Shown here piece by piece: positions 23,582 to 35,090 of a stretch of 64,000 bases of DNA; positions within the stretch are counted from its first letter, which is position 1, and each line of letters begins with the position of its first letter. This DNA comes from Collybiopsis luxurians FD-317 M1 (taxonomy: Eukaryota > Basidiomycota > Agaricomycetes > Agaricales > Omphalotaceae): the NCBI GenBank assembly GCA_000827265.1, contig KN834757.1, positions 62,001-126,000 on the forward strand, read 5' to 3'. The translations under genes and the position numbers were made by a program. Under the pieces are notes generated by a model. It saw only the letters and a program-made list of their open reading frames with translations, was not told the origin of the DNA and made no database searches.

Positions 23582-23815
23582 ATGAGTATTAATCCCCTAG
23601 ATACAGAGATATCCACCATCAACAATAAAAATTATCATTCGCTAGATTCATGTCCAGCAGCTTGGAGATCCCTTGATGACGACTCTACTGCCAAATTAAC
23701 CTTTCCCGATCGATATGATTGCCTCACGAACGATGATAACATGTACAGATGGACACTCGATGGCTTGTGTAGCTACGAACATTGTATCAACTATAGTAAA
23801 CGAGCGAACCTCTAA
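23582..23815 (+). CDS. Second open frame within Helentron-like element A
   Basis: This is a frame of 77 codons (MSINPLDTEISTINNKNYHS.. LTFPDRYDCLTNDDN..) ending just before the right-hand terminal structure. The family is not recognised. It could be a downstream exon of the gene fragment at 22861-23427 or an unrelated captured piece. Confidence 0.3.
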   Translation: MSINPLDTEISTINNKNYHSLDSCPAAWRSLDDDSTAKLTFPDRYDCLTNDDNMYRWTLDGLCSYEHCINYSKRANL

Positions 23816-25787
23816 TTTTATGGATCTCCCGCGAGAGTCGGGGATTGCCGTCGAAGGACGGCGCTAAGGATTCTTTAGCGTAAGGTACTGAAAACGAGAG
23901 GTATAGGCATCAGCCAATGAAAGAATGATTTCCGGCGCCAGACAGAAAACGTACGTACATATGACGACAGCAATGATCCATCTCCGCTAAAGGTTGCATG
24001 TGCCCACACCATAATCAGCATATCACTTGTACTCTCCAGTGCCTTAGAGGGGTCCGGGCTATCATTGCTGATAGTCGTGGCTTGAGGGAAATCATTGCCT
24101 AGGTCTTCCGCAGCGAAATCCTCAGTGTACAATCCAGATGATTCATATCGCAGAAGTGGCTCAAGAAGATATCCAACCCAAGAAGCATTGAAATATAGGA
24201 TTGCAGGCAGAGCGGCGAATATAACCTCAACTGGATTGATTCGCCTTAAATTTCCAAAATGTTGAAATTAGATATTTATTTGGTACAGGCACAACAGAAA
24301 CAACTCACTGAGAATTCCCAGTATCTTTCATGAAAATGAGTGTATCGGATGCGTTTACGTTTCCATCCAAATCGGATCCGACAGTGATTTCCATCCCAGC
24401 CATTACCTGTCGTGAAGCTAAAGAAACCAAATCTGTATAGTTGCTTGATACCTTGTTTGCATCAGAAACAATCATGTCGTCCAGAGCTTCTGCACGCTGT
24501 AGAGCGTTCGAGGCGTTGCTCATAAATTCTGACATCTGTGTAAAACAACGTGGCATAGTTAGGGCAGATCCGTCGTGCACACTAAATGGACATACAGCAG
24601 TTGAAATATTAGAATATTTGGTAGCAAAATATGGATAGCGAGTTGGGTTTCCGGGGTTAGAAGTGTAGCTGATATCCGGATTTTGAACCAGACCGAGTCC
24701 CCACACGACTGGCAATGAAGTAGCTTTAATGGTGCCCAAATCTGTACTGAACGCGAAAACGGGCCAGTCGCTGAAGGAGACACATATCAAAACCTGATGT
24801 TTCGAAAGAAAAGGCCGCTGGGGAGATACTCACTTGTTAATGCCCCGGAACCTCGTATCGGGAGTGTTCGCTAGTGTACCATTGTTAAGAAATGCGCTGC
24901 GCAGAACAGTATCTTGGCCAGTTTGCCAAGTAATATTGCTCCCCTGCCAAAATGTTCGTCAGAAAGAAAACTACGCTCAAAACGCCAGGACGAACTGCGT
25001 TTGTAACATGGTACACTACTGGGTCCACCGCCAAGTTGTCCTTTTCTGTCAGGTACTGAGGAGGGGAATGCTGAGCTTGGTGGTAAATAATAGCACCACT
25101 TTTGGTGGTGTTCCACTGCACGGCATCAGTATCGTCAGAAGACACCCATTCTGGTTAGGTGAGAGATCCGATGTATTGATGAAGTATAGAGGCGAAAGCT
25201 TACCTCCAGAAATATCCTGATATACTTGAAGAGAGTGAGGATTTCCGTCCATTGAAGAGGCTTCGAAGAAAATATAAGTGAACGGGAACGACTGTAAAAC
25301 TAGATCGTCACGCTGGGAGTAGATTAGAATTGGAAATACGGCCAGACAAGCCCTTGCTCACCTCAATCGGACTGAGAAAAGTAACATTTATTGCCATCTT
25401 TCCTGCCGTCAAGCTTAGAATTGAACGAGTAGGGGTGACTTGGTAGCTGTTAAAAGTAACGTTATTTAGCGTAGCATTGAGCGTAAGAGACACAGGTGCG
25501 CCCAGCCAGATGTATAATGCGCCATCGACTCGCACCAATCCAGTCCAACCCAAAGTCTACAGAGAACGCCCTCCATTAGCATATAAACTCGAGCGTCGCG
25601 GGCGCAAAACACAGACATGATTTGTTGTCCAGAAATTAGGCCACTGATTGGACCCAGCTGCCGTCGAAGTATGAGGCAAATAAGCCTGGAGATAGGGAGT
25701 CCGTACAGCGAGAGGGATTGCAGGAGGCTGGATAGATTGGCTCCACACCAGCAAAATGAACCAGGAAGCAAATACCAGGAGAAGCAT

Positions 25788-26663
25788 AAGATATGTGGCT
25801 GATGGATAGTCCTTTCGATGCCTGGGGGCTTCCAGAGGTTCTACAGAAGATGGAGCTGTCGTTTGGGAGGATACCCCAAGAATTATATACTCCGAGTTGA
25901 ATATAGAATAGCATGGAGCTTGGAGATAAAATATCACCAATAATAGGGTTTGTTGGATACTTGCACCCTCAGCTGTCGGGGTGGTAATAGAAGTACAGTT
26001 CAATGTATTTAGATTTGTGCTGTTCTATTATATATTTGTGGAGCAACTCCATTGAACCTATGGAAGTCCCGTTGTACCGGCGCAGAACATGAAGTAGAAT
26101 AGCATACTAGTGAATAAACCTCATTCTAAGTTTAATCACTCCAAAGCGTGTGAGTAGTCACCTTTACCAGCTGCCGTTGCTTTGCCGCTGCCATCGGTGC
26201 CTAACCTGTCTCGGCACACCACCATTTTCTTTGTTGCTCCCTTCTGTTCTCAGTGAAAACATTCAGCTATTCATGGTGTAGTATCATACTGTTCTTCAGA
26301 TACTCTTCGCTTCGCATTCCAGTCTCCTTGTACAATTTCATCCCCGGAGCCTATGATGAACTGTTATTAAATTTTAATCTCTGTACTACCTCTGCCAACT
26401 TGACCTTGCTCAAAACACCATGACATTATACAATCTGCACATGCTCTGTACACTCTTTTCTCTCCTCCTTTTTATATTATCATTGTGATAAGGTCAAAAA
26501 CTGTCAATTCCTGGGAAAATTGGGGGGATATGGTAAAATGTTTATGGCCCTGCTCAAAAGAAAGAGGTAAATTGAATCCATGCATATCAGGAGTAAGATT
26601 CCTTGACAAGAATCTCTCTTTTTACTGTGACTCAACTACAGGTGCTTGAAAAAACCTAGCATC
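25788..26663. other. Intergenic region upstream of copy 2
   Basis: No gene is seen. The left part must contain the promoter of copy 2. Unlike copies 1, 3 and 4, I did not find the shared upstream motif here. The right part is AT-rich and ends at the stop of the ankyrin gene remnant. Confidence 0.35.
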
Positions 26664-28405
26664 CTAGAGTGCATGCAGCATCCTATTTTCACCACCTTGG
26701 GCATTCATATCCAAACCATATCCAAGCAGCAACTTTACAATTGCCTTATTGCCTCTCACCATAGCTCCATGAAGTGCATTCTGATATTTACCACCTTGAG
26801 CATTCACATCTGCACCATTTTCAAGCAGCAGTTTTACAACTAATTCATTGCCTCTCAATGCAGCTGCCTGAAGTGCATTCCCATACTGACCGCCCTGGGC
26901 ATTCACATCTGTACCATTCTCAAGCAACAGCTTCACAACCACTTCATTGCTACTTCCTGCAGCTGCCTGGAGTGGCCCTCCATAGGTACCACCCTTGACA
27001 TTCACATCTGCATCATTAACAAGCAGCAGCCTTACAATTGCTTCACTGCCACTTTTTGCAGCTGCCTGAAGTGCACTCCCATATTTACCACCCTGGGCAT
27101 TTGCAAGTGCACTATGTTCAAGCAGCTGCTTTACAATTGCTTCATTGCTACTTTCTGCAGCTGCCTGGAGTGCATTCCCATATTTACCACCCTGAGCATT
27201 CATATCTGCACCATTCATAAGCAGCAATTCCACAACTGCTTTTTTGCCACTCTCTGCAGCTGCCTGGAGTGCACTCCCATATTTACCACCCTGGGCATTT
27301 ACATCTGCACCATTTTCAAGCAGCAACTTTACAACTTCTTCATTATCATTCTCAACATTTACTCTTTGGGTATTTGCATCTGCACCTTTCTTCAATTGTT
27401 GCATATTCTCAAGCTTCTGAGCTTTTGATGCTGCAGCTTGTAATGCATTTCCATATCTCCCACATTTGAAGTTAATATATGACAGTACTTCTAATCCTAA
27501 TGTTTGATTTCCATGCATCATTCTTTTTTCCATTAAAATTTCTTCCACTCTTTTTCTGAATCCATTCTGAGCTGAATAGTATAGAGCAGTGCCCCCCTCT
27601 CCTGTCTCAGTCCACAAGTTATATTCATCCCGCCACATGATAAAAATATTGCTTGAATCCATTAATATATTTTTAATCAGACTTTCCAGAGCATTGCCCT
27701 GTTGCAGGCCTGTAACACCCCTTGCATGGACTAGCCAGAAATGGCATGCATAGTTCACCAGAGGGTTTTCTCAGGTTCAATTTTGCTCTTTTCTTTATAA
27801 GTTGCAACATGCTTGAGGTAAAGAATACATGCTTGAGCTATCATATCATCGGCAAGCATTTCATTAATTTCAAATAGGTTTTTGACTTGATTGGATGTGC
27901 AATAATCAACTAGAAATTCTCTGACTGAGGCATGAGCAAGCCGAACTACATTGTCATTCCCTATGGCAACAAGGCTAGAGTTCACAACGGCATGCAGCTT
28001 CAGCTTCATACCCTTGGTATTCCTTACAATGTGCTTCTCAACATTTATTGCCAGTATCTCTCTTACTTGGCTTACATCTAAAGGCCTATGTGCATAAAGT
28101 AGCCAGAGCATTAAATGATGTATCTCATTTGCCTGCTTACTATTTTTGGCTTTGTGAATAGCATGTGAGTATATGTCCTCCAAGTCTTTGGGTAAATTCT
28201 TCAAAACTTCTTCCACTCCCTCTACATCAATACATTCTTCCACCTCCTTAAGTTGACACTCAGCCCACCGGAATCTGCAAATCACTTGAGTAACAGTAGT
28301 CTTACTAATTTAATGTAATACAAATACTCACTGTCCATGAGCACCATCCTTTAAAATCTTCACTACATGTTTCCAGTATTCTTCCTTCAAATCAAAGTTA
28401 TAGTA
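26664..28405 (-). pseudogene. NACHT/ankyrin (NLR-like STAND) protein, 5'-truncated and frameshifted
   Basis: This is the C-terminal two thirds of a fungal NLR-like protein of the NACHT-winged-helix-ankyrin type. These are signal-sensing proteins used in non-self recognition. A small exon (28405-28332, ending KDGAHGQ) joins by a GTGAGT..GCAG intron to FRWAECQLKEVEECID, then NLPKDLEDIYSHAIHKAKNS and LYAHRPLDVSQVREILAI, the region after the NACHT ATPase. At about 27765 the frame breaks: SKIEPEKT continues in another frame as NPLVNYACHFWLVHARG, as if one A were lost from an A-run. About eight 33-residue ankyrin repeats follow (pattern GNALQAAA..GNE.VVKLLLENGADVNAQGGKY) to the stop at 26664. The NACHT/P-loop part is absent. 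Sequence resembling an LTR end lies just upstream. The repeats are strikingly similar to one another. Confidence 0.75.
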
Positions 28406-31400
28406 CTATTAGCATCACTCAAGTTCAAAGACTATGCGTACTCGTCTTTGGTGAGAAGTCAGGTGAGAGGTGAAGCGATGCGAGAAGACTATTTGGGGGT
28501 AAACAATATATCTGTTTTGTCACCCATGCTCTCTCGCAAGAGGCCTGAAAGTATGCCAAGCTCAAGCCGGCACTAGCAAAGTGTATGTACATACATGAGA
28601 CTCCAATATCCAACAAATAGGACAAGGGTAACAGGAGAACACTCACTATCAAGCTCTAAGTGAGATATGAGGGAGAAAAGGAAAGGAAGTGAACAACTAC
28701 CCATCGAGCTCTTAATGAGATGTAAGAGAATAGGACACAAAGAAAAGAAACCATTGTCGTCGAGTCTGAATCAGTACACGGAGGAGGTCAAAGGCATTGC
28801 TATTAATAGTGGCTGGTGTGGATGTAAACTGTTGGGGAACATCGGGTTATTGTTCAGCCGCTCCACCGAAGGTCTCATATTTGTTTCCGTTGTAAGTATA
28901 AATATTTCGTAGTTGTTACAAATAATTATCTATGTTCCCCCATGTTTGGATCCCTCCTCTGCTGAGGTTGCATTGCAGTGTCTCGCCTCTTACTAACATC
29001 AACAAAAAGAGATGTTGGCGCTCATTGATAGACCCCAGCCAAAGTTGCTTTAAGTTCAAGCTCATTTAAAGCCTCATTTTCCCACCTGATTAGGGGAACA
29101 GTCTTATGGGAAGTCTGATGTGTGAGCAAAGGGCACTTCAAAGGCAAATTGGTGCAGTGACGATGTAAAAAAAGAGACAGTGAGGGAGCTGAACAAAAAA
29201 ATAAAATAAATTAGGCTGGGGCATAACATCAACATTCTGTAGAGATCATTTTTGAAAGGCACATCGCGCCAATATTGAATCCGAAGCTAATCAGAAATTG
29301 CAGCCGGCAGCCGCAGTTCTCCCTTGAAGTATTCATTTTTGGCAAAAACAGCGATAGTATTTTTTTTACCAACTTCATCTGGAATGGAAAAGGGTATTTG
29401 GAAAGCTTATTGGAATCTGATTCTCAGACTCTGCCTCCTGGATAGTACTAAGTATACTGTGCCATTACTACTATAAATTCATGGGGTGTTACGCATTGTG
29501 ATTTCCATTTCCTCTATCCGACTCCTCATATGTTCCATCTCCTCATATTGGATGCGAAATCCGGCAAACTAGCCAAATCTGCGGCGTGGCTGGATTATCC
29601 GGACCCGCTTGCAAGGGGTGGTCTGGTCGTGATCCCGGTGTCTTGGTGTGGGGGATTACTAGAATATAAGGGGAATTTTTCAAATTAAGTATTCTTTGAG
29701 ATTTCTGCTGCAAATATTTAACATGTAATATTGCCCACTTTACAGGGCTGCCCTGAGGGGCTCCATTCGATGTGCTGTAGGTTGCTGGGAAAACAATGAG
29801 ATTTGCCGCTGTCTACACTTCCAAAATCCTGAACATATCCTGGACATCTTTTACTACATTCTTTCCGTTAACATAACTGCTTATGATGATAAGAACATGG
29901 TAGAGAAAGTTTAGTTTGAAGTTCATATACATAGCTTGACAGTGTGATACGATCCAAAATGATCCTTGGACAGACTTAACTTTCAATTTTGTGTAGAGAT
30001 GCCATGGCCTGACCTCGAATCTGCACAGTCAATATCGGTGTACTTATGCTTAGTAGAAATTAAGTGTTATTGTTAGTAAACACGACGTTGTATAACGTAT
30101 TGTGTAAACAACGGTGTTGACAATGAGTTCAAGTATATCACTTACAAGATGTTATTAATGGAACTGAGTATTGTACTCGATGATGTGTGTAGCTGCTCAC
30201 GCGGTAGGTGTTATTTGATAGTTGGTACAACTAGCAAGTATACTTCAAGATTTGAGAATGAATTGCTGAGGTTATTGTAGATGACTTTGCAGTAAAAGAA
30301 GAAAACAATACAAAAACAGAAACTAGAAGTGAAGTAGTATCTACGACAAAATATCCAAGCTGGGGTTCCCGAGGAATCCCAGCTGCCTATATGCTATTTC
30401 ATGAGGTAAATACTAGTAAATAACTGCAAGCCACTGGTGACTGACGTCGGGGCTTTAGAAAGGTTTTCCCACCATTTAGCTGGGTAAATACCCCGCCAGA
30501 TTTGAAAAAAGAAAGGAAAAAAATTGAAATTAAAATTAAAAAAGACTCTGATAGGACGTCATAATCATAGGACGACTTCTGCCTGTACTTCCTATGTCAA
30601 TTTTTCTTTCCCACTTCGCAATAAAAGTATACATATACTTAGCCCAGAAGTAGGCATGCATCGAGTGGAGTAATCTCGCAAAGCTACATTAATAAACACA
30701 GAATACCATTTTTTCTTCTGCGTTTCGCGCAGTTACAACCCAAAAAGTCATAAAATTTGCAAGTTACTTTGCTTTTCATGAGCATGTTCTTCTGAACATT
30801 GATTGATCCCAAGGGAATACACCCAGCTAATTTTTCTTCCGCGTTCGCGCGGTTCCAGGGACCAACTCAATTTGGTTGGCAAGAACTGAGCACAGCGAGA
30901 GTGATTGACAAATCAATACCTCAGGTTTTGAACCCCAGAATGTCCAAGTAGTTCTACAGTGGATAATTTTTTATTTCAGCTACATGAGCTTTCATTAAGC
31001 CAATTATTCCGCCTACGTATCAAATGTTGCACGCGTCCGGACTCAAAGTCGTGTTGTGTCACTGGAACGTGAAATGTCATATGTTTGAATATGCCGAAGA
31101 TCCGAAATGCTGTACGCGCGGTGCCATGGCAGATAACTTCGAGAGTAGCTTTTTGTTGTCACCGTTAATTATACTTATAAAGACTCTCAATAGAAATGCA
31201 AGCTTTTGTTAGCAACGTAATTTCAATGTGCATAATGTAAAACTGGGGCGAGTACAGACTGTTTGGCAGATAACGCAGTTATCTGACCGTGGGAACCCAG
31301 CAGAATGGTAGGTAAGCCCTTTCGCCCGACCCAATCATAATACCGACCATGATCAGCCAGGCTAGACCGCAGCGAAATCCATATTAGTTATAAGCTTCAA

Positions 31401-31484
31401 GTTATTCCTCGCCGCCTGATTCGATTCCTTCACCAGTCATTCTCTCTTTCCATCTCTCACATGCTCCTTGACACCTTTCCACAA
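28406..31484. other. Transposon-scarred intergenic region
   Basis: No intact gene is seen. Around 28420-28616 (read on the minus strand from 28616, TGTTGGATATTGGAGTCTCA) the sequence looks like a retrotransposon LTR end next to the truncated NLR gene. 29505-29800 is a relic of a glutaminase copy. 30050-30720 is AT-rich with poly(A)-signal-like AATAAA sequences and could be an old solo LTR, but I find no matching target duplication. The right end should hold the M1PDH promoter. Confidence 0.4.
29505..29800 (-). pseudogene. Relic of a glutaminase-family 3' end
   Basis: On the plus strand, 29505-29640 resembles the tail-coding region of copy 2 (20850-20960): CCATTTCCTCTATCCGACTC, then AAACTAGCCAAATCTG and TTATCCGGACCCG. 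29740-29800 resembles the exon end of copy 2 (21620-21690): CAGGGCTGCCCTGAG, CTCCATTCGATGTGCTGTAG, GGGAAAACAA. The blocks are in the right order, but most of the coding sequence between them is lost and no frame is kept. This is a highly decayed additional family member. Confidence 0.65.
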
Positions 31485-33045
31485 ATGGCCAGCAGCACCA
31501 GTACCGCCATCGCTCTCCATTTTGGCGCAGGAAACATCGGTCGTGGATTAATCGGCGCTGTGCTCTCTAAAGCAGGCTTTCACGTAGTCTTCGCCGATGT
31601 AGTAGAGGACCTCATAAATTCCATCAACGAGCAAGGCCGATATGATGTACACATTATTTCGAATGAGGATTTACAGATCGAGACTGTCAAGCCTGTGTCG
31701 GGTGTATTGTCTACTGATATGAAAGGTATTGAGGAGATTGCGAGAGAGCCGCTGGCTATCATTACTACGGCTGTTGGAGCTAGTACGTCTTCTTGACATT
31801 TGGTACCCAGCCTATGCGGCATCTGCTGCGATTCTGACTGGCGCCTTTCAATCGATTTTCTTAGATGTTTTACCCAAACTTGCGAAGCCTCTTGCCCAGA
31901 TAATCCGAACGAGGATGTCAGCACGAATGTAAGATCCTTTAGCATTCCTGTTCCTTAGATTTTGCCCATACAATCTGCGCGTCTTCAGGGGACCAATAAA
32001 CGTAATCGCATGCGAGAATCTTCAACATGCTACGGACATACTCCGAGAAACTGTCACGAAAGAGCTGGAGACAGAGGAAGAACGAACATACATGCATGAA
32101 AATATTGGTTTTGCTGTCTGCTCCGTAGATCGAATCGCTCTTCCCTTCTCGTCAGAGAACCATCTCGATGTTGGAGTCGAGCCGTTCTTTGAGTGGACAG
32201 TAGACTCGAGCAGTTTGAAAAGGACAGACCCGGACGTTATCATAGATGGAATGCATGGTCAGTCAGTCAGTTGTTGATTTAAGAGTAAGCCTAATTAGGA
32301 TTCGGCGGAAAATCTTTTTTTTTTTTGATCGATTACAGTGACGAATAACCTAGACGCTTATGTCCAACGAAAGCTATTCACAGTAAAGTGCGTAAAAGCC
32401 GCTCCTTATCTCGCTTCTTTCAAGTCCACTTCCTACTTAAAATCACTCACTCCTGTATCTCCCGTATGCAGCACCGGACACGCAATCACTGCCTATCTCG
32501 GCTTCCTCCACCAGAAACACACGATCTTCGAATCCATAACTGACTCCTCCATCCTCCCTATTGTCTCTCAAGCCCTACACGAATCCGGTTCTGTCCTCGT
32601 AAAAACCTATCATGCCCTCTTCACCGCTCCGCAACATTCGGAATTCATCCAAACAATCTTAGCCCGTTTCTCCAACCCTCACATCAAAGATCAAGTCTCT
32701 CGTGTGGGCCGAGAACCTTTGCGCAAGCTGAAGCGGGGTGAACGTTTACTGGGTCCTATTGAAATGTGCAGAGAACATAAGCTCGGCAGGGATACGCTTC
32801 TTTTAGGATTTGCAGCTGTTCTGCTCTTCGACCCTTCCAAACGTAATCATTCTACTCCGGAGGCTACCGGTACGGAGGAAGAGGAGCACGAGGATAAAGA
32901 GGCTACTGAGCTCCAGGAATGGATTCATCGCGACGGGGTGGATAAAGTTGTGAGGGATCTTACTGGATGGAATGAAGACGATGAGGATTTAAAGAAGGTT
33001 GTCGGGAAATATGGTGAATTGACCAGTCAGCTCAGGCTTAATTAG
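31485..33045 (+). CDS. MPD1: Mannitol-1-phosphate 5-dehydrogenase
   Basis: This enzyme reduces fructose 6-phosphate to mannitol 1-phosphate with NADH, the entry to mannitol storage and redox balance in the cytosol. Five exons (31485-31792 trimmed to 31782, 31865-31928, 31989-32257, 32339-32387, 32472-33045) close to 418 codons. The N-terminus has the nucleotide-binding loop HFGAGNIGRGLIG. GPINVIACENLQHATDILRE and GFAVCSVDRIALPF follow, then the polyol-dehydrogenase motif K-x4-N-x2-H (KLFTVNTGH, about K222, N227, H230) and ALHESGSVLVKTYHALF. The intron at 32388-32471 splits the codon of the conserved Asn. It is 84 nt long and stop-free, so an unspliced reading looks open but is wrong. An acidic stretch near the C-terminus (EEEEHEDKEATE) makes the protein slightly longer than many relatives. 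An in-frame ATG at 31461 is an alternative start. Confidence 0.93.
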
Positions 33046-35090
33046 ATACTCTGAGATACATAACTCTTACCTTGTCAAGTACGCATACCTTGCACATCTT
33101 CTATATAAAGTAAACATTTGACAGTGAACGTTTGGACCTTTAAAGTCAAGTCCGGGAACTTGTGCTTCATCTGTGCCGTCGTCGCGGTGAGATATCTCTT
33201 TATCTATGCGTGTTCCGACTTGTGAGGGAAATGTTAAACCAGGAAGGAAGCCCAATGTAAGACTTGAGTATACTAAAATTATGTTGAATTTTTAAAACTT
33301 AATTTAAGTAAGAATAATTCTGTTGTAAATCTATATCAATGACAATTCATGCTTTCTTTTTGCCGGAATTTTCCTGAATAAGGATCCCATGCAAGATAAA
33401 TGGCAAATTAATCTGCGTAGTAGTGAAAGGTGATTGACATCTGGTATACTGATGCAATGGCCTGCAGAATTGGAAGTAGGTCTTTCAGCATATCTCCGAG
33501 TCTCTAGCCTCAATCAGAGGTTGCGCCACCCGCATATTCCAGTTTCTAGAATGCTTCATTCTTCACTTCGCTCTACCGATGCATAGCCCTCAATTGAATA
33601 TATTTATCTTCTCTTGAGTATTTCTTGAGGTTAAAATCCTGAGCACGAGCTCGAGCGTAAAGAGGTTACTAACAGAGTAGACAATTGACCTAGTTGTTGA
33701 AGATCTTCGCAGTATGTTTACCGGATGGAGTGGCCACTGAGGTCGATGACGATGTGAGAAATGTTGAGAGGAAATCCGAAATTCTGAGTTGGAACAGTCA
33801 ATCACCCAATGGCCCCGTCCGCGTTCATGTCTGGCATACGATAAGACGTATACATGATCAAGAATCAGTTTGGAATAATTAGAGACATCACTCTTATCAT
33901 GATCATTTACCTTGTCCAACTCTGTACAAGTATACACTCCCTCCGAGTCGCCCCTGCTACTAAGTTGGTACTTATCGCGTTAAGGGGGGTTTTGTAGATA
34001 GGAAGATAGGAACTGCTTTCCGGTCTCACATAGCCTCTCGTACTAAGCAGGACTGGCAGGAGCCCACAGCTTTGAACCAGAGCGCATATTCGAATCGCAA
34101 TGACAATGACAATGTACCCCTTGGTACCCCCGGGCCTTCAAGCTTCCCCGTTGAACGTTGGCATATACACATACATTTCGACTTACTTACTAAGTCCACA
34201 GTTTGCTCGATATTTGCACGTTCCTCGACCGCCGTCCAACGTTGACTTACCAATCCAAGGGCATGTGAAAAAACCAACACAAACCAATTACAAACGAACA
34301 AGGAAAAAACAAAACAAACAGGGCCTTAACAAGGGCGTCTAATTTACATACACGTAAAAGTCAATGTTCAAATGGTCGAAGTCAAGTTCCAGGCACTCGT
34401 ACCTTATTCTATTCGTGTCGCTGCCCTCGGAGGGATATGCCTCAAACACTAACCCTTATCTTAGCATGCGCTATCTCAGTCTCTAGTGTACTTCGTGTCC
34501 AGCGCCCAAAGCTTCAATGATGAGAATCCCGGGAAAAACGAAAACCGGTCAAAGCTAGGATTATCATGTTCTTATCCCTTTATGGTAATTTGGTAATTTA
34601 ATATATGGATCCCAGTGGCACTACTTAGCGGGTGCTATCGACTACGAGACATGGGAAATACGACGCTATAGTATAATACACGGTACCTTGTACAAACTAA
34701 GAAATAGAAAAAGTAAAAAGAAAGAAAGAAAAAAGAAAACAATGTTCGTTTGTTTGATAAAGATAGTTCAGAATCATTGAATCATTTCAAGACAACCCCC
34801 TGAGGAGCATATGGGAGAGTGAGATAAAAACTTTAAATGCTAAGCGAGCAGTGTACTTGTATGTAAAGTGGAGTCGACGACAGATAGAATGAAAGGGGTG
34901 AAAGAGCGAGCGAGCATTAAACAGCCAGAAATAGAGTTACGTCGGAGGAGATGGTGTGCGAAAAGCGATAACAAATGAGAATTGATAACAGAGATCCACC
35001 ATGGAATGGAGAGGAGAAAAGAACTCTATGCGGTCTATATGCGATGAATTTACCTAGCTTTTGCTGGACCTGTGTACGGGATCAGACGGG
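33046..35090. other. Intergenic region
   Basis: This lies between M1PDH (plus) and the unknown gene ending at 35091 (minus), so the two converge. Short frames here lack splice sites and motifs. A purine-rich patch lies at 34700-34745. Nothing else is identified. Confidence 0.35.

Larger units (their letters stand above)
22438..23870 (+). mobile_element. Helentron (Helitron2)-like element A, inserted in copy 2
   Basis: The left end is TCCCCGACTCTCG (22438-22450). Its exact inverted copy CGAGAGTCGGGGA lies subterminally on the right (23832-23844). It is followed by a perfect hairpin GCCGTC-GAAG-GACGGC (about 23847-23862) and the end GCTAAGGA. An end repeat inverted at a subterminal site and followed by a hairpin is the asymmetric terminal inverted repeat of Helentrons/Helitron2. 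There is no target duplication: excising the element exactly restores the host reading frame (insertion between T and T). No Rep/helicase coding is visible, so it is non-autonomous. It carries a 188-codon open frame (22861-23427) and a shorter one. Confidence 0.8.
20738..25787 (-). pseudogene. Membrane-anchored glutaminase-like protein, copy 2 (split by Helentron)
   Basis: The same architecture as copy 5 starts at 25787 (MLLLVFASWFILLVWSQSIQ, signal peptide) and keeps all the family blocks (RTPYLQAYLPHTS; TPTRSILSLTAGKMAINVTF; VVWGLGLVQNPDISYTS; YTDLVSLASRQVMAGMEITV; SDMLIMVWAHATFSGDGSLL). The next exon starts YLTLK and is then broken at 23871 by a 1433-bp insertion. It resumes at 22437 as WTASLISENPLTPNRS. 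Removing the insertion exactly restores YLTLKKWTASLISENPLTP, in line with YSMLKKWADMLISDQPLTP of copy 1. The tail is longer than in the other copies, with repeated MRREVEGMEDLRRELE heptads, and the PPxY motif is internal: DEPPPEYQVEED. Apart from the insertion I see no lesion, so the event is probably recent. Confidence 0.85.

Noticed and set aside
30050..30720. Solo LTR of a retrotransposon
   Set aside because: AATAAA-like signals and AT-richness are suggestive, but no matching TG..CA ends with target duplication could be confirmed.
32339..33045. Uninterrupted 235-codon frame as a single exon of M1PDH
   Set aside because: It contains an 84-nt stop-free intron; only splicing yields the conserved KLFTVNTGH motif.
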